DNA from: Glycine soja
Taxonomy: Eukaryota > Streptophyta > Magnoliopsida > Fabales > Fabaceae
NCBI RefSeq assembly: GCF_004193775.1
Contig: NC_041010.1
Span: forward strand, 39,483,562-39,547,561
DNA length: 64,000 nt
Direction: 5' to 3'
Shown: piece by piece, positions 1-11,386 of the stretch
Numbering within the stretch: position 1 is the first letter of the stretch
Layout of the letters: each line of letters starts with the position of its first letter
Notes under the pieces: model-generated
Databases searched by the model: none
Seen by the model: only the letters and a program-made list of their open reading frames with translations
What the model was told of the DNA's origin: nothing
Translations under genes and position numbers: made by a program

Positions 1-3000
1 GGAGCAAATTGATAATTAAACTTAATTTTCAAGTACCAGACTCATTAGGAATCAACTTCCCCAAAAATTATGAGGAATGAACAGTTATTTTATGTGAGAA
101 ACAACTATTAGCTTACAAGCTGTTGAATATTTGAACCTTTTGAATGTAAGAACATCCCAATCGATCAAATAAATTTATTTTGTAGCCATTTAATTACTGC
201 ATTTATAACTTTTCATTACAATGTTATTTATTTTAATTCTCACTTTTTTTACAATTTTTCTTTAGGGCAACTACCATTAAGGAATAGTTTAACATAAAAA
301 CGTAAGTGACGCAACGACTAAGAAACTCTTTAAAATGGACTAAAAAACTAATCAAGGGACACAAATCATGGTTGTTATAAGCAATAAATTCATCTTTCAT
401 GCAAGCTTATAAAAGCAAATAAAATAGAAAAAAATAATTAGATATCATAGTGGGGCAGTACGGGGACTGGTACGTGATTTCCGGTCCCCACCTCCCAAAA
501 CTCATGCTCATCCCTTCTCATTGTTGATCTATGATTTTTTTATTTTCTATCTATGTCCTTAGCTGGTATTAAATATTTCCGTGCTCCCTTTATAATTTTA
601 AATAATAAAATAAAAAACTTAAGAAACTAATTTTAAGAAAGTAAAAAAAATGAAACTACAATATTTGGTTTTTATAAGATAATATCATTATATTTAAGAA
701 AAAAAAGTCTCTATCACTCTATAATATGCATATCCAATATTAAATTTTGAGTCTTATCACTGAAAGAGCGTCTCAATCAATTATGATCTGATAATTATTA
801 TATAATAAAAATCTCAGAATAGTATGAGTATGAGCTTCAGCTACAAAAATAAACAATAAAAAAAGATTAATTAAATAATATATGCTATATAAAATTTAAT
901 TATTACACATTATGTAACAAGTATATACATACCCATCATCGTTCCCTTAATTATTTTTAAAAATTAAGTATGCCCATACTCCATCTTTGGTCAAAATAAG
1001 ATTTTTTTTGGTCAAACTCAAACAGAGCTAAACATTATCCACATATACGAATTTATTTGTAATACCTAAAGATAATAGTTTTTATTTTGTAAAACACATT
1101 TTAGTAATTACATACTTAAAATATAGCTGTAACATCATTACATCATATAGAAAGAGATTACACTTTCTTATATCCTTTTTGAATTATGTAACATGATTAC
1201 ATCAAACTAGTTAATAGTAACAGTTATCATATTTTCTTGTTCTTTCTTTGAGCTTTAAAAATCTGTTGATTTAAACTTACAATAAATCCTTAACCACATG
1301 TTTGCAAAAGCCCAGAAGGTACTGTTGAGGAGAGGTAGAGAGGGAGATAGCAAGTTGGGATGGGAGTACTGATGAAATAGACAAATAGTACCTTGTGGTG
1401 GCCCACTACCTCAGAACAATACTATTACATATCTAAGTGGGACCCATCATGTTTTCATATTTTTAAATGGTAAGTCATGGAACTCAACGAGCTGAGGAGG
1501 ACAAGGCAAGGAACATGCTCTGCCGCTGCCTTTAAAAAAACAAACCCTACCTTAGATTGTACTTGCCTTGTGGCTAATTCTACTCTCTGACCTAAACATA
1601 ATTACTATTTTGTTTAAATTTAAAATGTTTCTAAAAAATTACCTTTGTTTTTTAAAATGACTAATAACATTTAAAATTTCAATCATTAAATAAAATATAA
1701 TTCTTTAATAAGTTTCATGACTTTAGTTTTTTTCTCTTATCTATTATCAATGAAAGTTTTTTATGCATCATTAAAAATTAACAATTATTCTAGATATATC
1801 TTTTGAAATATTTTCTTTAAGTTAGTAAATGTGCTAATCTTATATCATATTATGAAATAATATACTGTAAATATATTTTAATTGATTTTAATCTTTTTTT
1901 TTGAAAGGGTAAATTTTAATATGTTAAATATTATATTTGTGATATTTTTTTGTTGCTTTTAAATCTATAGTAGGTAGTTTTAACTTTTAAGAAATTCGTT
2001 AATACAACTTTAGTTAAAAAATAAAAAAGCAAGCAAGCTTTTTCATGCTTTCTTTGGTCTTTTTTTTTTTTGAAAAGAAATAAAAAGATTAAGATAATAT
2101 AAAGAAAAGGCTGCAAATGGGTTTATGCGAATGTGATGGGGTTAGGAAAGATGTTCTCATCTATCAAACTTTCTGATGCCACGAGGAGAACATTGTCAGC
2201 GGCTGCGTCGGTAAAGTCACCCTGTGCTTTCGAATATTATTTTCAATAATTTTAACTTCAATACAAATACTAACGTGTGGAATGATATAAATCCACAATC
2301 TTCTGCTTTAACATTTTTTTTTAATGTGATATGGGATTTGATTTCAAGGTTTTCGTTTATGAAAAATAAAATAGACAGAGAAGTTAAAGTAATTCTCAGA
2401 AATTAATCCCTGTTTCTCGAATGGAAATATTATATGTGCATAGAAAAAATTTCTTTATAAATACTAGTATATTTATTATTTAAAATGAATATTTATAATA
2501 AATATTTTTTCATATAATCTACTGGTATATTATAATTGAAATTCATATTGATTTAAATTTTTAAATACATAAATAATATTTTTAATTTATGATAAACAAT
2601 ATCTAATTTTTTATTATTGAATATCTTTTTAAATATTACAAAAAATTAATTTTACGATAAATTAAGAAATAAAACAAAAGAGATGAACAAAAAAAAAAAA
2701 GGATGAAGTATGTATAGATAAGAGAAAAATAGTTTAGGAGGCAATTTCTTTAACTAGTTGCAAATATTGTTTGTGAGATGGACAATCAAGAGATAAAAGA
2801 CGCAATATTAAAAATATTTAACGAAGATAATTTTTTGTTTATCTAAATAACATATATCAATCATTTGTAAGTGTTTATATAATTTGCATTATTCACATAG
2901 GGAGAGATTGAATATCTGATTTTTGGTTAAAGGGCCCAAACTACATGTAGTATATTTCTTATCCTAAAAGAAAACTTATATTAGAACGTAACACAATATA

Positions 3001-4298
3001 AGAAAAAAATTTAACGTTATCACTTCCAAAAGTGATGATTCAAATTCTCATATTAAAATTAATTATTGATAAAATAATAGATATTTTGTTCTTATAGTAT
3101 AAAATAAATTAAGCACGTTATATTAACGCTCTCCGAGATTTTTTTGGATTATACGCAATATATTTTCTTATTTAATGTTTATAACAATTTCTCTTATAAA
3201 AGGCATATAGTATTTTCAAAACAATTAAAGAATTAGTATAATATATAAATGTGATATTTTTAAACATTAAGAAAAATTAATAAGTATATAAATAAAAAGA
3301 AGAAATATTATGAATTATGTACAATTAAAAAAACTCAAGAGATGCCGGTAATAGTAAGGATGATTTTTTTCAATCACCATAATTTGATGATATTTTAACT
3401 TTCCATTCTGTTTGTTTTCAAAAATATATTTTATGGCGATTGAATTCATTTTTTTTTTCTTCAGTATATATTTTGGGTAATGAATTCAGTCCATGTACTA
3501 TGACAACTTGGAAAGGAATTAAAGGAAAAAAATACAAGAAAAGTAGCTTTGGCGAAAATGAATGTTGGATCCAAATGAACGTCAAAGTAAATGAAAACTG
3601 GCAATTGGTGGTTCTACCACAATCCAACACCCATGTACTTTGAAAAACCTCCAACCTTCTCTTTCTAAAATAAGCAAGAACTTGTCAAAAATAAACCCAT
3701 ATCTATTATCTAATCTTTTTTCTAAAAATAATAATATTAAATCTAAAAAAGACACCAAAACAAAATCAACCCAAGCCAAGAATCTACCCCCACCACCTGT
3801 GCTGTGACCCCCTCACCAAATCCCAAACTTTCAAAACAATAAATAAAAATACACATGATGTTTCCTATGTACGTGGTCCCCACCACCCGGACTCCAAACC
3901 TCTATCAAATTTACTTAATTGCCAGAAAAGAAAAATCCGCTCTCTGCAATAATGCCCAACGGATCTCACACGCTAAAAAGGAAATTTAGAAGGACACACA
4001 CAACATGAATTTTTAACTTCTTTCTGCATTATTTAATTTAATAATACTCCAACAATTGACTAGTATTTTATTACGTCCAGCTTTTTTAGATATTTGCAAT
4101 CTCAACAACAATTTGATCTATGTAAAAATGATTTTTTTTTTATTTCATAACAAAAAATGTAACAATTCCATCTTCCTCTAGAACTAAATACCATTAAACA
4201 TTACTCAGAAGACGAAACTTGCAGAATTTTTAACATGAAACCAAAGGCCTAAAGTGTAGTTGAAAGAGTATATTATTATCTTTCTCCAAAAGAAAGAA
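1..4298. other. AT-rich intergenic region, no gene recognised
   Basis: No open frame here shows a recognisable domain or plausible splicing, and short frames (for example around 2224-2406 and 3440-3654) look like chance. The stretch is AT-rich with many A and T runs. I saw no RNA gene, terminal repeat or coding remnant I could defend. The last few hundred bases probably contain the upstream regulatory region of the gene starting at 4499. Confidence 0.6.
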
Positions 4299-4410
4299 GG
4301 AGACGTCCGTGAATGAAGTTGTTTTATTATTTTTCCAATATGCACGCGCCTGTCACTATCTGGCATTACGAATTAAAGTAGACAAACCCTATCCCACTTT
4401 TTCTTACCAT

Positions 4411-4419
4411 TATATATAT
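4411..4419 (+). promoter_or_regulatory. probable TATA box of the 4499 gene
   Basis: TATATATAT lies about 80-90 bases upstream of the ATG at 4499. It is followed by a pyrimidine-rich C/T leader, as is common in plant 5' untranslated regions. Position and composition fit a core promoter. Transcription start was not determined. Confidence 0.5.
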
Positions 4420-4498
4420 CCTTCCCCCTTTCTCTTTCCTCCCATCCAAACACTTATCTTTTTCTCTCTCTTCCCTCTTCAATCTTCACATTTTCTCT

Positions 4499-5122
4499 AT
4501 GGAGAATCATGGCAACAAGCGAGTCTGGGACCAGTCCTCTGACTCCAACACTCAGCGGGTCGACTCGCCCGAGTCTAAGATTCGTCGAGTTGACTCGTCC
4601 GATTCGGGTATTAACTCGTCCGAGTCTCAACTCGAATCGGTCCTCGACTCGTCGGAGGTGCAGCTACAAGACGACATTTTTAACATGCTTGACGACACGG
4701 ACAATGTGCCCGAGCGTGACTCGGTGCAGGGTCTTGACTCAGTGATCAAAAGCTTCGAGGATGAGATAAATGCTCCAGGTTCGGATTCTGGTTCCGGTGA
4801 CCCGGCCCAGGAACCCGACTCCGGGGAGCTACAATCTAACTTGGGCTATCTTCTAGAAGCCTCCGACGACGAGCTCGGGTTGCCGCCGACGGTGGGTGAC
4901 GGCGAGGAAATGGGTCGGGCTGCCCCGGAAATGGCGGAGCTTGCCAGGTTCGTGGGATTTGAAGACGACATACCCAGTTATGATGCATTCGGGTTTGGGT
5001 CGGGGTTTACGGCGGAGAATGACGGAGGTGCCGGAGGTTTTGTGACGGTGGATGGGTTGTTTGACTATTCGGACCCGTCGGCGGATGTTTTGTGGCGGTC
5101 GGAGTCATTACAAGCTATGTAG
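4499..5122 (+). CDS. Acidic plant protein of unknown function, intronless, 207 aa
   Basis: Single open frame of 207 codons that is markedly richer in GC than its flanks, as expected of real coding sequence. The protein is strongly acidic and Ser/Asp-rich. It begins with a basic stretch (KR near residue 7, KIRR near 28) that could serve in nuclear import. Two hydrophobic-acidic blocks stand out: a DDIFNMLDD region near residues 58-66, and LGYLLEASDDELGLPP near residues 115-130. A third short block, VDGLFDYSDPSADVLWRSES, lies at the C-terminus. Such short conserved islands in disordered acidic sequence resemble plant transcriptional regulators, but I cannot name the family. There is no signal peptide, membrane segment or enzyme motif. 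A TATA box and C/T-rich leader precede the ATG. Confidence 0.8.
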   Translation: MENHGNKRVWDQSSDSNTQRVDSPESKIRRVDSSDSGINSSESQLESVLDSSEVQLQDDIFNMLDDTDNVPERDSVQGLDSVIKSFEDEINAPGSDSGSGDPAQEPDSGELQSNLGYLLEASDDELGLPPTVGDGEEMGRAAPEMAELARFVGFEDDIPSYDAFGFGSGFTAENDGGAGGFVTVDGLFDYSDPSADVLWRSESLQAM

Positions 5123-6116
5123 GTGGTGGCGGTGGTTTTAGTGAAACGGTGCGTAGGGGTGGAAAATGTAAATCTGGGAAAATATTGGCGTTAAAAATAG
5201 GAGGAGGGGTAGCACAGAAAGGTAGGAGGTAGATGTGAAAAAGTTGTAGGGTTAGGATTTGTTTGTTGTTTTGGTTTTTTCGTTGAATTCAATTGAAACA
5301 AACTCAACTCCCTCATGAGCCGTTTCAGTTTTGTTTTGTTGCTTCAGTTGCATCTTGAACCGTTCTTTATTTATCCTACATAATCTATTTGATTAATTTT
5401 AAAGAGTGTCGTTAACTGTTTAAGACTTTTGGTTAAAGAACATTTAAAGTACTCTATTAAATACTCTTACTTGCTCCTAATTTAAAAATGACATTTATTG
5501 TTTTACACGTACGTGAGCTTGTTGTTTAAACAAATTTAATAAAAATACGTGACAACTAAAATAAAGATTAAAAATATTTGATTAAAGAAAAATATGAACA
5601 AAAATAGGTAAAATATCTCATCATTTTGTAAAAATATTACTTTGTCTTCACATTGCACAAAAATTTATCTTTTAGTTCCTAACTAATTAAAAATTAGAGA
5701 CAATGATCTATAAGTATAAAGACTAAAAAGTAAAATTTTCACAACTATAAAAATAAAATAAGTAATTTTTCTTTTTAAAATTATTTTCACCCTCATTTCT
5801 TCTTACCAGACCATTCCCAAGGTTTGAGGGTCTGCACGGTTAAAAATGGTAATAGATTTAAACAGAAATAATTAAACGGGAACGATGAACTGAGCGTATT
5901 ACTTATTTGAATAATTGAAGGTGACCTGTTATTTACTTTCTCCTTCTCACCTAGGAAATAAAATACCCGCTTTATTGGTTAGTGTTAACTGTTACGTTGC
6001 ACCTTCCTTATTTAATGGTTGTTTCAGGGAAACTCGTACGATTTATATTTTGTACCTAAATAACTAAACTCTTAATTTAAAAAGAATGATTTATTTTTTA
6101 AAACATATACAGTAGT
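5123..6116. other. 3' flank and intergenic sequence
   Basis: The first ~250 bases probably contain the 3' untranslated region of the upstream gene. The remainder is AT-rich and holds no recognisable coding or repeat structure up to the target-site duplication of the MULE. Confidence 0.5.
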
Positions 6117-6125
6117 ATTTAAATT
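6117..6125. repeat. Left target-site duplication of the MULE
   Basis: ATTTAAATT, identical to 10682-10690. Nine bases is the classic Mutator target duplication. The sequence is AT-rich, so chance identity is possible, but both copies abut the matching TIR ends exactly. Confidence 0.8.
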
Positions 6126-6372
6126 GGCAAAATTATAAATTTGATCCTCATTTTGTATTCAATTTCGAATTTTGTTTTCTAATAAAATTATTGTATTCAA
6201 TTTCAAATTTTGTTTTCTAATAAAATTATTCATAAATTTTGTGCTCGTATCTAATCAAATCATTCAATGTTGTTCCTCCAATCCACAAATAGACGTTGAT
6301 TGTTAGCAACTGACATTGACTGACACATGTCAACATCTGAGAGGTACGTTAAACGGTTCGCGACTTTTAACA
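6126..6372 (+). repeat. Left terminal inverted repeat of the MULE
   Basis: Inverted counterpart of 10493-10681. It is longer than the right copy mainly because of a 38-base tandem duplication at 6155-6192 and 6193-6230, which differ at one base. An open frame on the minus strand across this repeat (6260-6502) is a by-product of the TIR. Confidence 0.85.
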
Positions 6373-6697
6373 CAGTAACATTTTTACCCCAAACCTTAAT
6401 GGTAATATTGAAATTGGAACCGCGAACCTGAAAATCCGAAATTGGAACTGCGAACCGTAAAGGAAATCTCGTGTGCGTGAGGTGTCGCCGTTGATTGTTC
6501 ATGATGGTGTTCGTGTGCGTGAAGTGTCATTGTTGACTGTCGTAGGAAGATGGAAATGTCTTTTGTTTGCAAGTAAGTTAGATTATTTTATTGAGGTTTT
6601 GTTTATATTATAATGACGAATAGTTTTGGTCCATTTGTGGGGTTTGTTTGTTGATGTGGTTCACGGAGTGTTTTTCCAGTGTGAATTTGTGTTAAGG

Positions 6698-9201
6698 TTT
6701 TGGTGGAGGATGATGTTGGGGCTGAGGAAAATGAAGATGATAGCAGTGATTGTAGTGAAGTTCCAGATAGTAACTTTGAAGAAAACTCGGATTAGACAGA
6801 ATTGTTGGACTCTGAGACATTTAGTCAAAGTAGTGACCCCACCTTTGATACTAATTAATAAAGTAGAGTCAACAAATTCTGATTTTGTTGATGAAGTTGG
6901 ATATTATGATGAGTTGGATACTCCAGTTGGAAGTGAAGATGAAGGTCCCCCAAAAGTCAAATTTCCTTGTTTTAAGGTGCCTGAAAATGCTAAAGATGTC
7001 AAGTTTGAGGTAGGATTGCAATTCAGTAGTAAGAAACAAATTTTAAAGGCTATCAAAACCTTTGCTATAATGTCTAAGAAGAATCTGAAGGTTAAAAAAA
7101 ATGACAAGAAGAGAGTCATTGCAATCTATAAACAAAAGGGTTGTCCCTTCTACTTACGGGTGAACAAGTCCATTCAAGCGACTTATTAGCAGGTAGTGAC
7201 ATTGAAAGATGACCATTGTTGCTTTAGAATTGCCAGAAACAGCCAGGCTACGCCTGAGTGGGTGGCAAAAAGGTTGATGTTATTATTAATGCATACTCCC
7301 GATATGAAACTAAAAGCCTTAGTTGCTTATGCTATAGAAATGTGGGGATTCAGGTTGAGTATGGATCAGGCATACAGAACAAAAGTTAAGGCAATGGAAA
7401 AAATTGAAGGTGCTACCATAGATCAGTATAAACATTTAAGAAGTTATACTGCAAAGCTAACAGAAAAAAACAAGAACAACACTGTCAAGATCAAAGTGAC
7501 TTAACTCCTCATGGTCCTGTGTTTGAACGTATGTATGTATGCCTGGAGGCTTGTAAGAGTGCATTTGCAACCAATTACAGGCCTTTGATAGGATTGGATG
7601 ACTATTTTCTGAAAGGAGAATATGGTGGCCAATTGTTGTCTATAGTAGGTAAAGATGGAAACAATCAAATGTTTCCTATTGCTTATGCTGTAGTGGAATA
7701 TGAAAATTATTTGTCTTGGAAGTGGTTTGTTGATCTCCTGATAGCTGACTTAGATGGTATTCAGGAAGGATGTTGGGTTTTCATTTATGACCAACAAAAG
7801 GTAAATATTTAAATTATGTTGGGCATCTAATTGTTACTATCATTTAATTTATTCACTGTTATTTTCAGGGGTTGGTTGAGGTAATCAAGGAGCTTGGCAA
7901 TAACATAGAACATAGACTGCGTGTCAAATATTTGTATGGTAATTGGAAGAAGTATCTAGGAGCATATATTAAAAAGTTGAAGTGGATGGCAGCTCGAGCA
8001 ACAACTACCCCTGATTGGGACAAGGCCATGAATCAGATTAAAAGTTATGATGTAGAAGCTTGGAAGGATCTGGAAAGGTTAAACTCTGCTGCCTAGACAA
8101 GATCTGCTTTTAATGTAAACACAAAATGTGATTTGCAAGTCAATAACATGTGTGAGGCATTCAACAATGTAATAATGGTGTACAGAGACAAGCCGATTAT
8201 TACTCTACTGGAGGGAATCTGATTTCACATAAGTTCCAAAATTGTGAAGTTGAGGACTATCCTCATGAGGTATAAGGGTTCGATCTGTCCTAAAGTTCAG
8301 CAAATCATTGAAAAAAATAAAAAAGCATGTAAAGCATGGCGACCACATTAGTGTGGTGATGCTAATTTGTCTTTGTTTGAGGTGTCAAAGGACATGGAAA
8401 AATTTGTTGTGAATCTTAAATAACAGACATGTTCGTGTATAAAGTGGGAGTTAACTGGAATTCCATGCACTCATTCAATAGCATGCATGCGGATCAATGG
8501 TGCCAAACCTGAACTTAGTGTCATTTCTTATTACAGGTGTTGTTTTCTGTAATTCCATGCACTCATGTTCTTGTTGTTTTGCAATAATTGTTTTGAATTG
8601 AATATGTTTAGTTGTTGCATTTGACAAGAAATCTACTGTGTTGACAACATATTCATTTATTGTCCATCCATGTAATGGATCGAACTTATGACCTCCTTTA
8701 CAAACACCAGTGATGCTGCCACCAGTGATGAGGAGAGCTCTTGGAAGACCAAAGAAAGCAAGGAACAAGAGAAATGATGAGTCTACCAACATGTTCAAGC
8801 TGCCAAGATAGTCAAAATCAGTTGTTTGTAACAAATGTGGCAAAATTGGTCACAACAAAAGGACATGTAAAGGAAAGACATTTGCAGATTGGAACATTCC
8901 AAAATGGGGAAATAAGGTAATTTGCCTTCAATATGTGTTTTCCATTGCATTTAACAGAGTTTGTGACTTTCACCATTCTTATGATATTTGTGTTCAATAT
9001 TAACAGAACTTGAAGAGACAAACAACATCTCCTACCAATGTTGTAACAAAGAAACAAAAGAATGCTTCATGCACAAGTCAGACCACATCTGCAGGAATTC
9101 AAGGAGGTGACATTACCAATGAAACACAACAATCACGAATCAGTTAAAGGAGCCGACGGGGAGTACTTGGGCACAAAAGGATTATTAGTTTAAGTTTTTA
9201 G
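6698..9201 (+). pseudogene. MURA-type MULE transposase, decayed
   Basis: Domains can be followed in order despite frame breaks. First is an acidic N-terminal region (6698-6850). Then comes a MuDR N-terminal DNA-binding block near 6950-7190 (GLQFSSKKQILKAIKTF; CPFYLRV). The MULE transposase core spans 7510-8200, with GLDDYFLKG and YDQQKGL carrying the expected Asp residues and CEAFNN the expected Glu. A SWIM zinc finger (CSCxnCTH, about 8430-8490) follows, then a CCHC knuckle (CNKCGKIGHNKRTCKGK, about 8826-8876). One intron fits well at 7801-7868, joining QQK to GLV; others lie near 8540-8630 and 8915-9005. In-frame stops occur at 7187-7189 and 8094-8096 and several times after 8200, with a frameshift near 7500 and another near 6850. 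It cannot make a full transposase. Confidence 0.88.
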
Positions 9202-9428
9202 GATGCAAAACTTATATATTTTCTGGCTCTCTTCAATGAGGCTTTGTAATGCACTCTTTATGTTATTAATTATTCAGTTTATGTTTAAGTAATTGTCTAA
9301 AAAGGCTATGTAATGCACTCTTGTGTAATTTTAAGTTTTTAGGATGCCGAACCTATATATTTGGTGGCTCTATTCAATGAGCCTTTGTAATGCACTCTTT
9401 ATCTAATTAATTATTCAGTTTATGTAGA
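9189..9428. repeat. Imperfect tandem repeat inside the MULE, period about 141
   Basis: A segment of about 95 bases starting with TAAGTTTTTAGGATGC near 9191 recurs near 9332. Both copies continue through GAGNCTTTGTAATGCACTCTTTAT and end in TTATTCAGTTTATGT. It lies just after the transposase end, where the 3' untranslated region would be. Confidence 0.7.
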
Positions 9429-9985
9429 ACTTATGTGTTTTGTTGTTTAGTTCAACTTATTGATTTGTTTAGTTCAACTAAAAACATAATTTTAAGTTAT
9501 TGCTTTGTTTAGTTCAAGTTAGTGCTTGTTTAGGCTTTTGGAACTTGCTTTTAACTTATGTGTACAAAAAACCAACTGTAAAAAAAACCAAGTCTATTTT
9601 TTAGTTATGTTCAAACCACCGCAGAAACAAAATTAGTCCTATTTCTTGTTAATGAGGCTAAACAAACCACCATCGAAACAAAATTTTGTCCTATTTCAAA
9701 ACATATTTCAAAGTTGAATACCAAATTAATACCGAAGTTGAACACTAATAAAATCTTCTTTTATTAACATAACCATTCAGCAATTACAATGTATAGATTA
9801 CAAAAAACCAACTTATCAACATTACTTTCTTCCTAAATAATTACATAATCAAAACACAATGGTGCCAAATCACTACCATTTGTAGAGACCCAAGAAAAAA
9901 ACACCAACAAGCAATTACATTCCTCTGCTACATAATAAAAACACCAACAAGCAAATATAGACCCAAGAAAAAACCAATCCAATCC

Positions 9986-10438
9986 CTAAAATTTTCCCTT
10001 CATCTTCATGTCACTGATCTTGGTTTGCATATCCTTTTCTCTCAACTTCAATTCATCAACCTTCTTCATCAATGCTACAATGATCATCTTCTGACGACTA
10101 TTGGCAACTGGATCGTGACACTCAAAATAATTATACCCTTTCCTACCTGTAACCTACATGCCCAAAATAACAAAAAAAATCAACAAATAAACCATAACAT
10201 AACCACTACGATATACATTATTTCTTATCTTGTATAGACCACAATAATAAAAACGCCTCCTTAGATTATCCCCAGTCCACGATGTCACAAGTGGAACCTC
10301 TATGTTAAACAAATACATCACGCGACTTCGGGCCTCCGAGGTGTACAACGTGAAAATCCTTTCCATGATGAGGATGACGAGGCAACGATGAGGACGACGA
10401 GTAGGCAACAACGCCGCAAAACGTTTTAGGGATTTCAT
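9986..10438 (-). pseudogene. GRF-type zinc-finger protein gene carried by the MULE, decayed
   Basis: Read on the minus strand, a first exon ending at 10229 encodes IEVPLVTSWTGDNLRRRFYYCGLYK, the signature of plant GRF zinc fingers (PLVTSW, then a basic/aromatic RRF and Cys). A second exon, 10153 to 9986, continues VTGRKGYNYFECHDP, then a Lys/Glu-rich helix (MKKVDELKLREKDMQTKI), ending at a TAG. The acceptor before 10153 is a normal AG. The donor after 10229 reads ATAAG where GTAAG is expected, so splicing is probably broken. The first Cys ligands of the finger also look lost, and upstream homology is split between frames. The 5' limit is uncertain. It faces the transposase tail to tail within the same element, so it was probably a second MULE-borne gene. 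Confidence 0.65.
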
Positions 10439-10492
10439 GGAATGAGGCTTTTTGAGGTTTTAGGGTTATCGTAATTTTTTTTACCACACTTG

Positions 10493-10681
10493 GTTAAAAA
10501 TCGCGAACCGTTTGAGGTACCTCTCAGACGTTGACACATGTCAGTCAATGTCCAATTGTGGGTTAGAAGACCAACATTGCGTGATTTGATTAAATACGAG
10601 GACAAAATTCGTGAATAATTTTACCGAGAGATAAAATCTGAAATTAGAGATAAAATGGGAGATCAAATTTACAATTTTATC
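10493..10681 (-). repeat. Right terminal inverted repeat of the MULE
   Basis: Inverted match to 6126-6372 over its whole length, lacking the 38-base duplication of the left copy. Its outer end, at 10681, abuts the right target duplication. Confidence 0.85.
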
Positions 10682-10690
10682 ATTTAAATT
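10682..10690. repeat. Right target-site duplication of the MULE
   Basis: ATTTAAATT, identical to 6117-6125. Confidence 0.8.
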
Positions 10691-11167
10691 TGTAGTGTGT
10701 GGATGGAAGAAAAAAAAAACAAAAACTGACAAACATTGTAAATTATAAATGTATGAGAGATAAAAAATAAAACGAAAGAAAAGTTAAATGTACAAATACA
10801 ATAATTTTAATTTAAATGTGATGAAAAATAAATAAACATAGTAATCCCTTATTATTAAATTATATTATAAACTAAAAAAATAATTTAGACATTGAGATTT
10901 TTACTGTCTCTATCCTCTCAAATAAATATTTTTCATATTTTTTCTCCTTTCACTTTTAGAATTATATTTTATCCACTATTTTTGTAATTAGTTAAAGGAA
11001 AATTTCAATCATCCGAACTCTCCTTTAACGTTCTCTTTAGATTTGATTTTAATAACTATCTATTCTTTTCAACTTGATAGAAAAATATTAATTTATTTTA
11101 AATTAATATTTTTCATACTGTTACATGAAAAATATTAAAAGCTGCATAGAGATTTATTATTAATTAA

Positions 11168-11237
11168 AAATTATTATGTCCTTTAACAAACAAGCATCAT
11201 ATAAATTATTATGTCCTTTAACAAACAAGCATCATAT
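11168..11237. repeat. Perfect 35-bp tandem duplication
   Basis: Two adjacent identical 35-base units, 11168-11202 and 11203-11237, each reading AAATTATTATGTCC and then a run ending in CATCATAT. The surrounding region 10691-11386 is otherwise AT-rich intergenic sequence with nothing else recognisable. Confidence 0.9.
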
Positions 11238-11386
11238 AAAGTACAATTAATAGTTTTTATAAGAATCGTTTTAAAAGTAACATTTAAGATGCCTTTTAAT
11301 GAATTCACAACATAAAAATAATAAAAGTAATAAAACTTTTACTATTTTAATACATTAGTATACGTACAGAGTAAAGTCAGGAAAAG

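Larger units (their letters stand above)
6126..10681 (+). mobile_element. Mutator-like element (MULE), 4.56 kb, with long TIRs and 9-bp target duplication
   Basis: The two ends are inverted copies of each other over about 190-250 bases. The left end starts GGCAAAATTATAAATTTGATC; the right end, read inward on the minus strand, starts GATAAAATTGTAAATTTGATC. Similarity runs inward to about 6372 and 10493, through shared segments such as AACGGTTCGCGA. The element is bracketed by a perfect 9-base direct repeat, ATTTAAATT, at 6117-6125 and 10682-10690, the size Mutator elements create. Inside are a broken transposase gene on the plus strand and a broken GRF-zinc-finger gene on the minus strand, meeting tail to tail. 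The ends survive while both genes carry stops and frameshifts, so it is probably no longer autonomous. Confidence 0.88.

Noticed and set aside
6260..6502. 80-codon minus-strand frame
   Set aside because: Lies in the MULE TIR and has no recognisable protein features.
8475..9057. Minus-strand frames of 79 and 122 codons
   Set aside because: Antisense to the SWIM and CCHC part of the transposase pseudogene.
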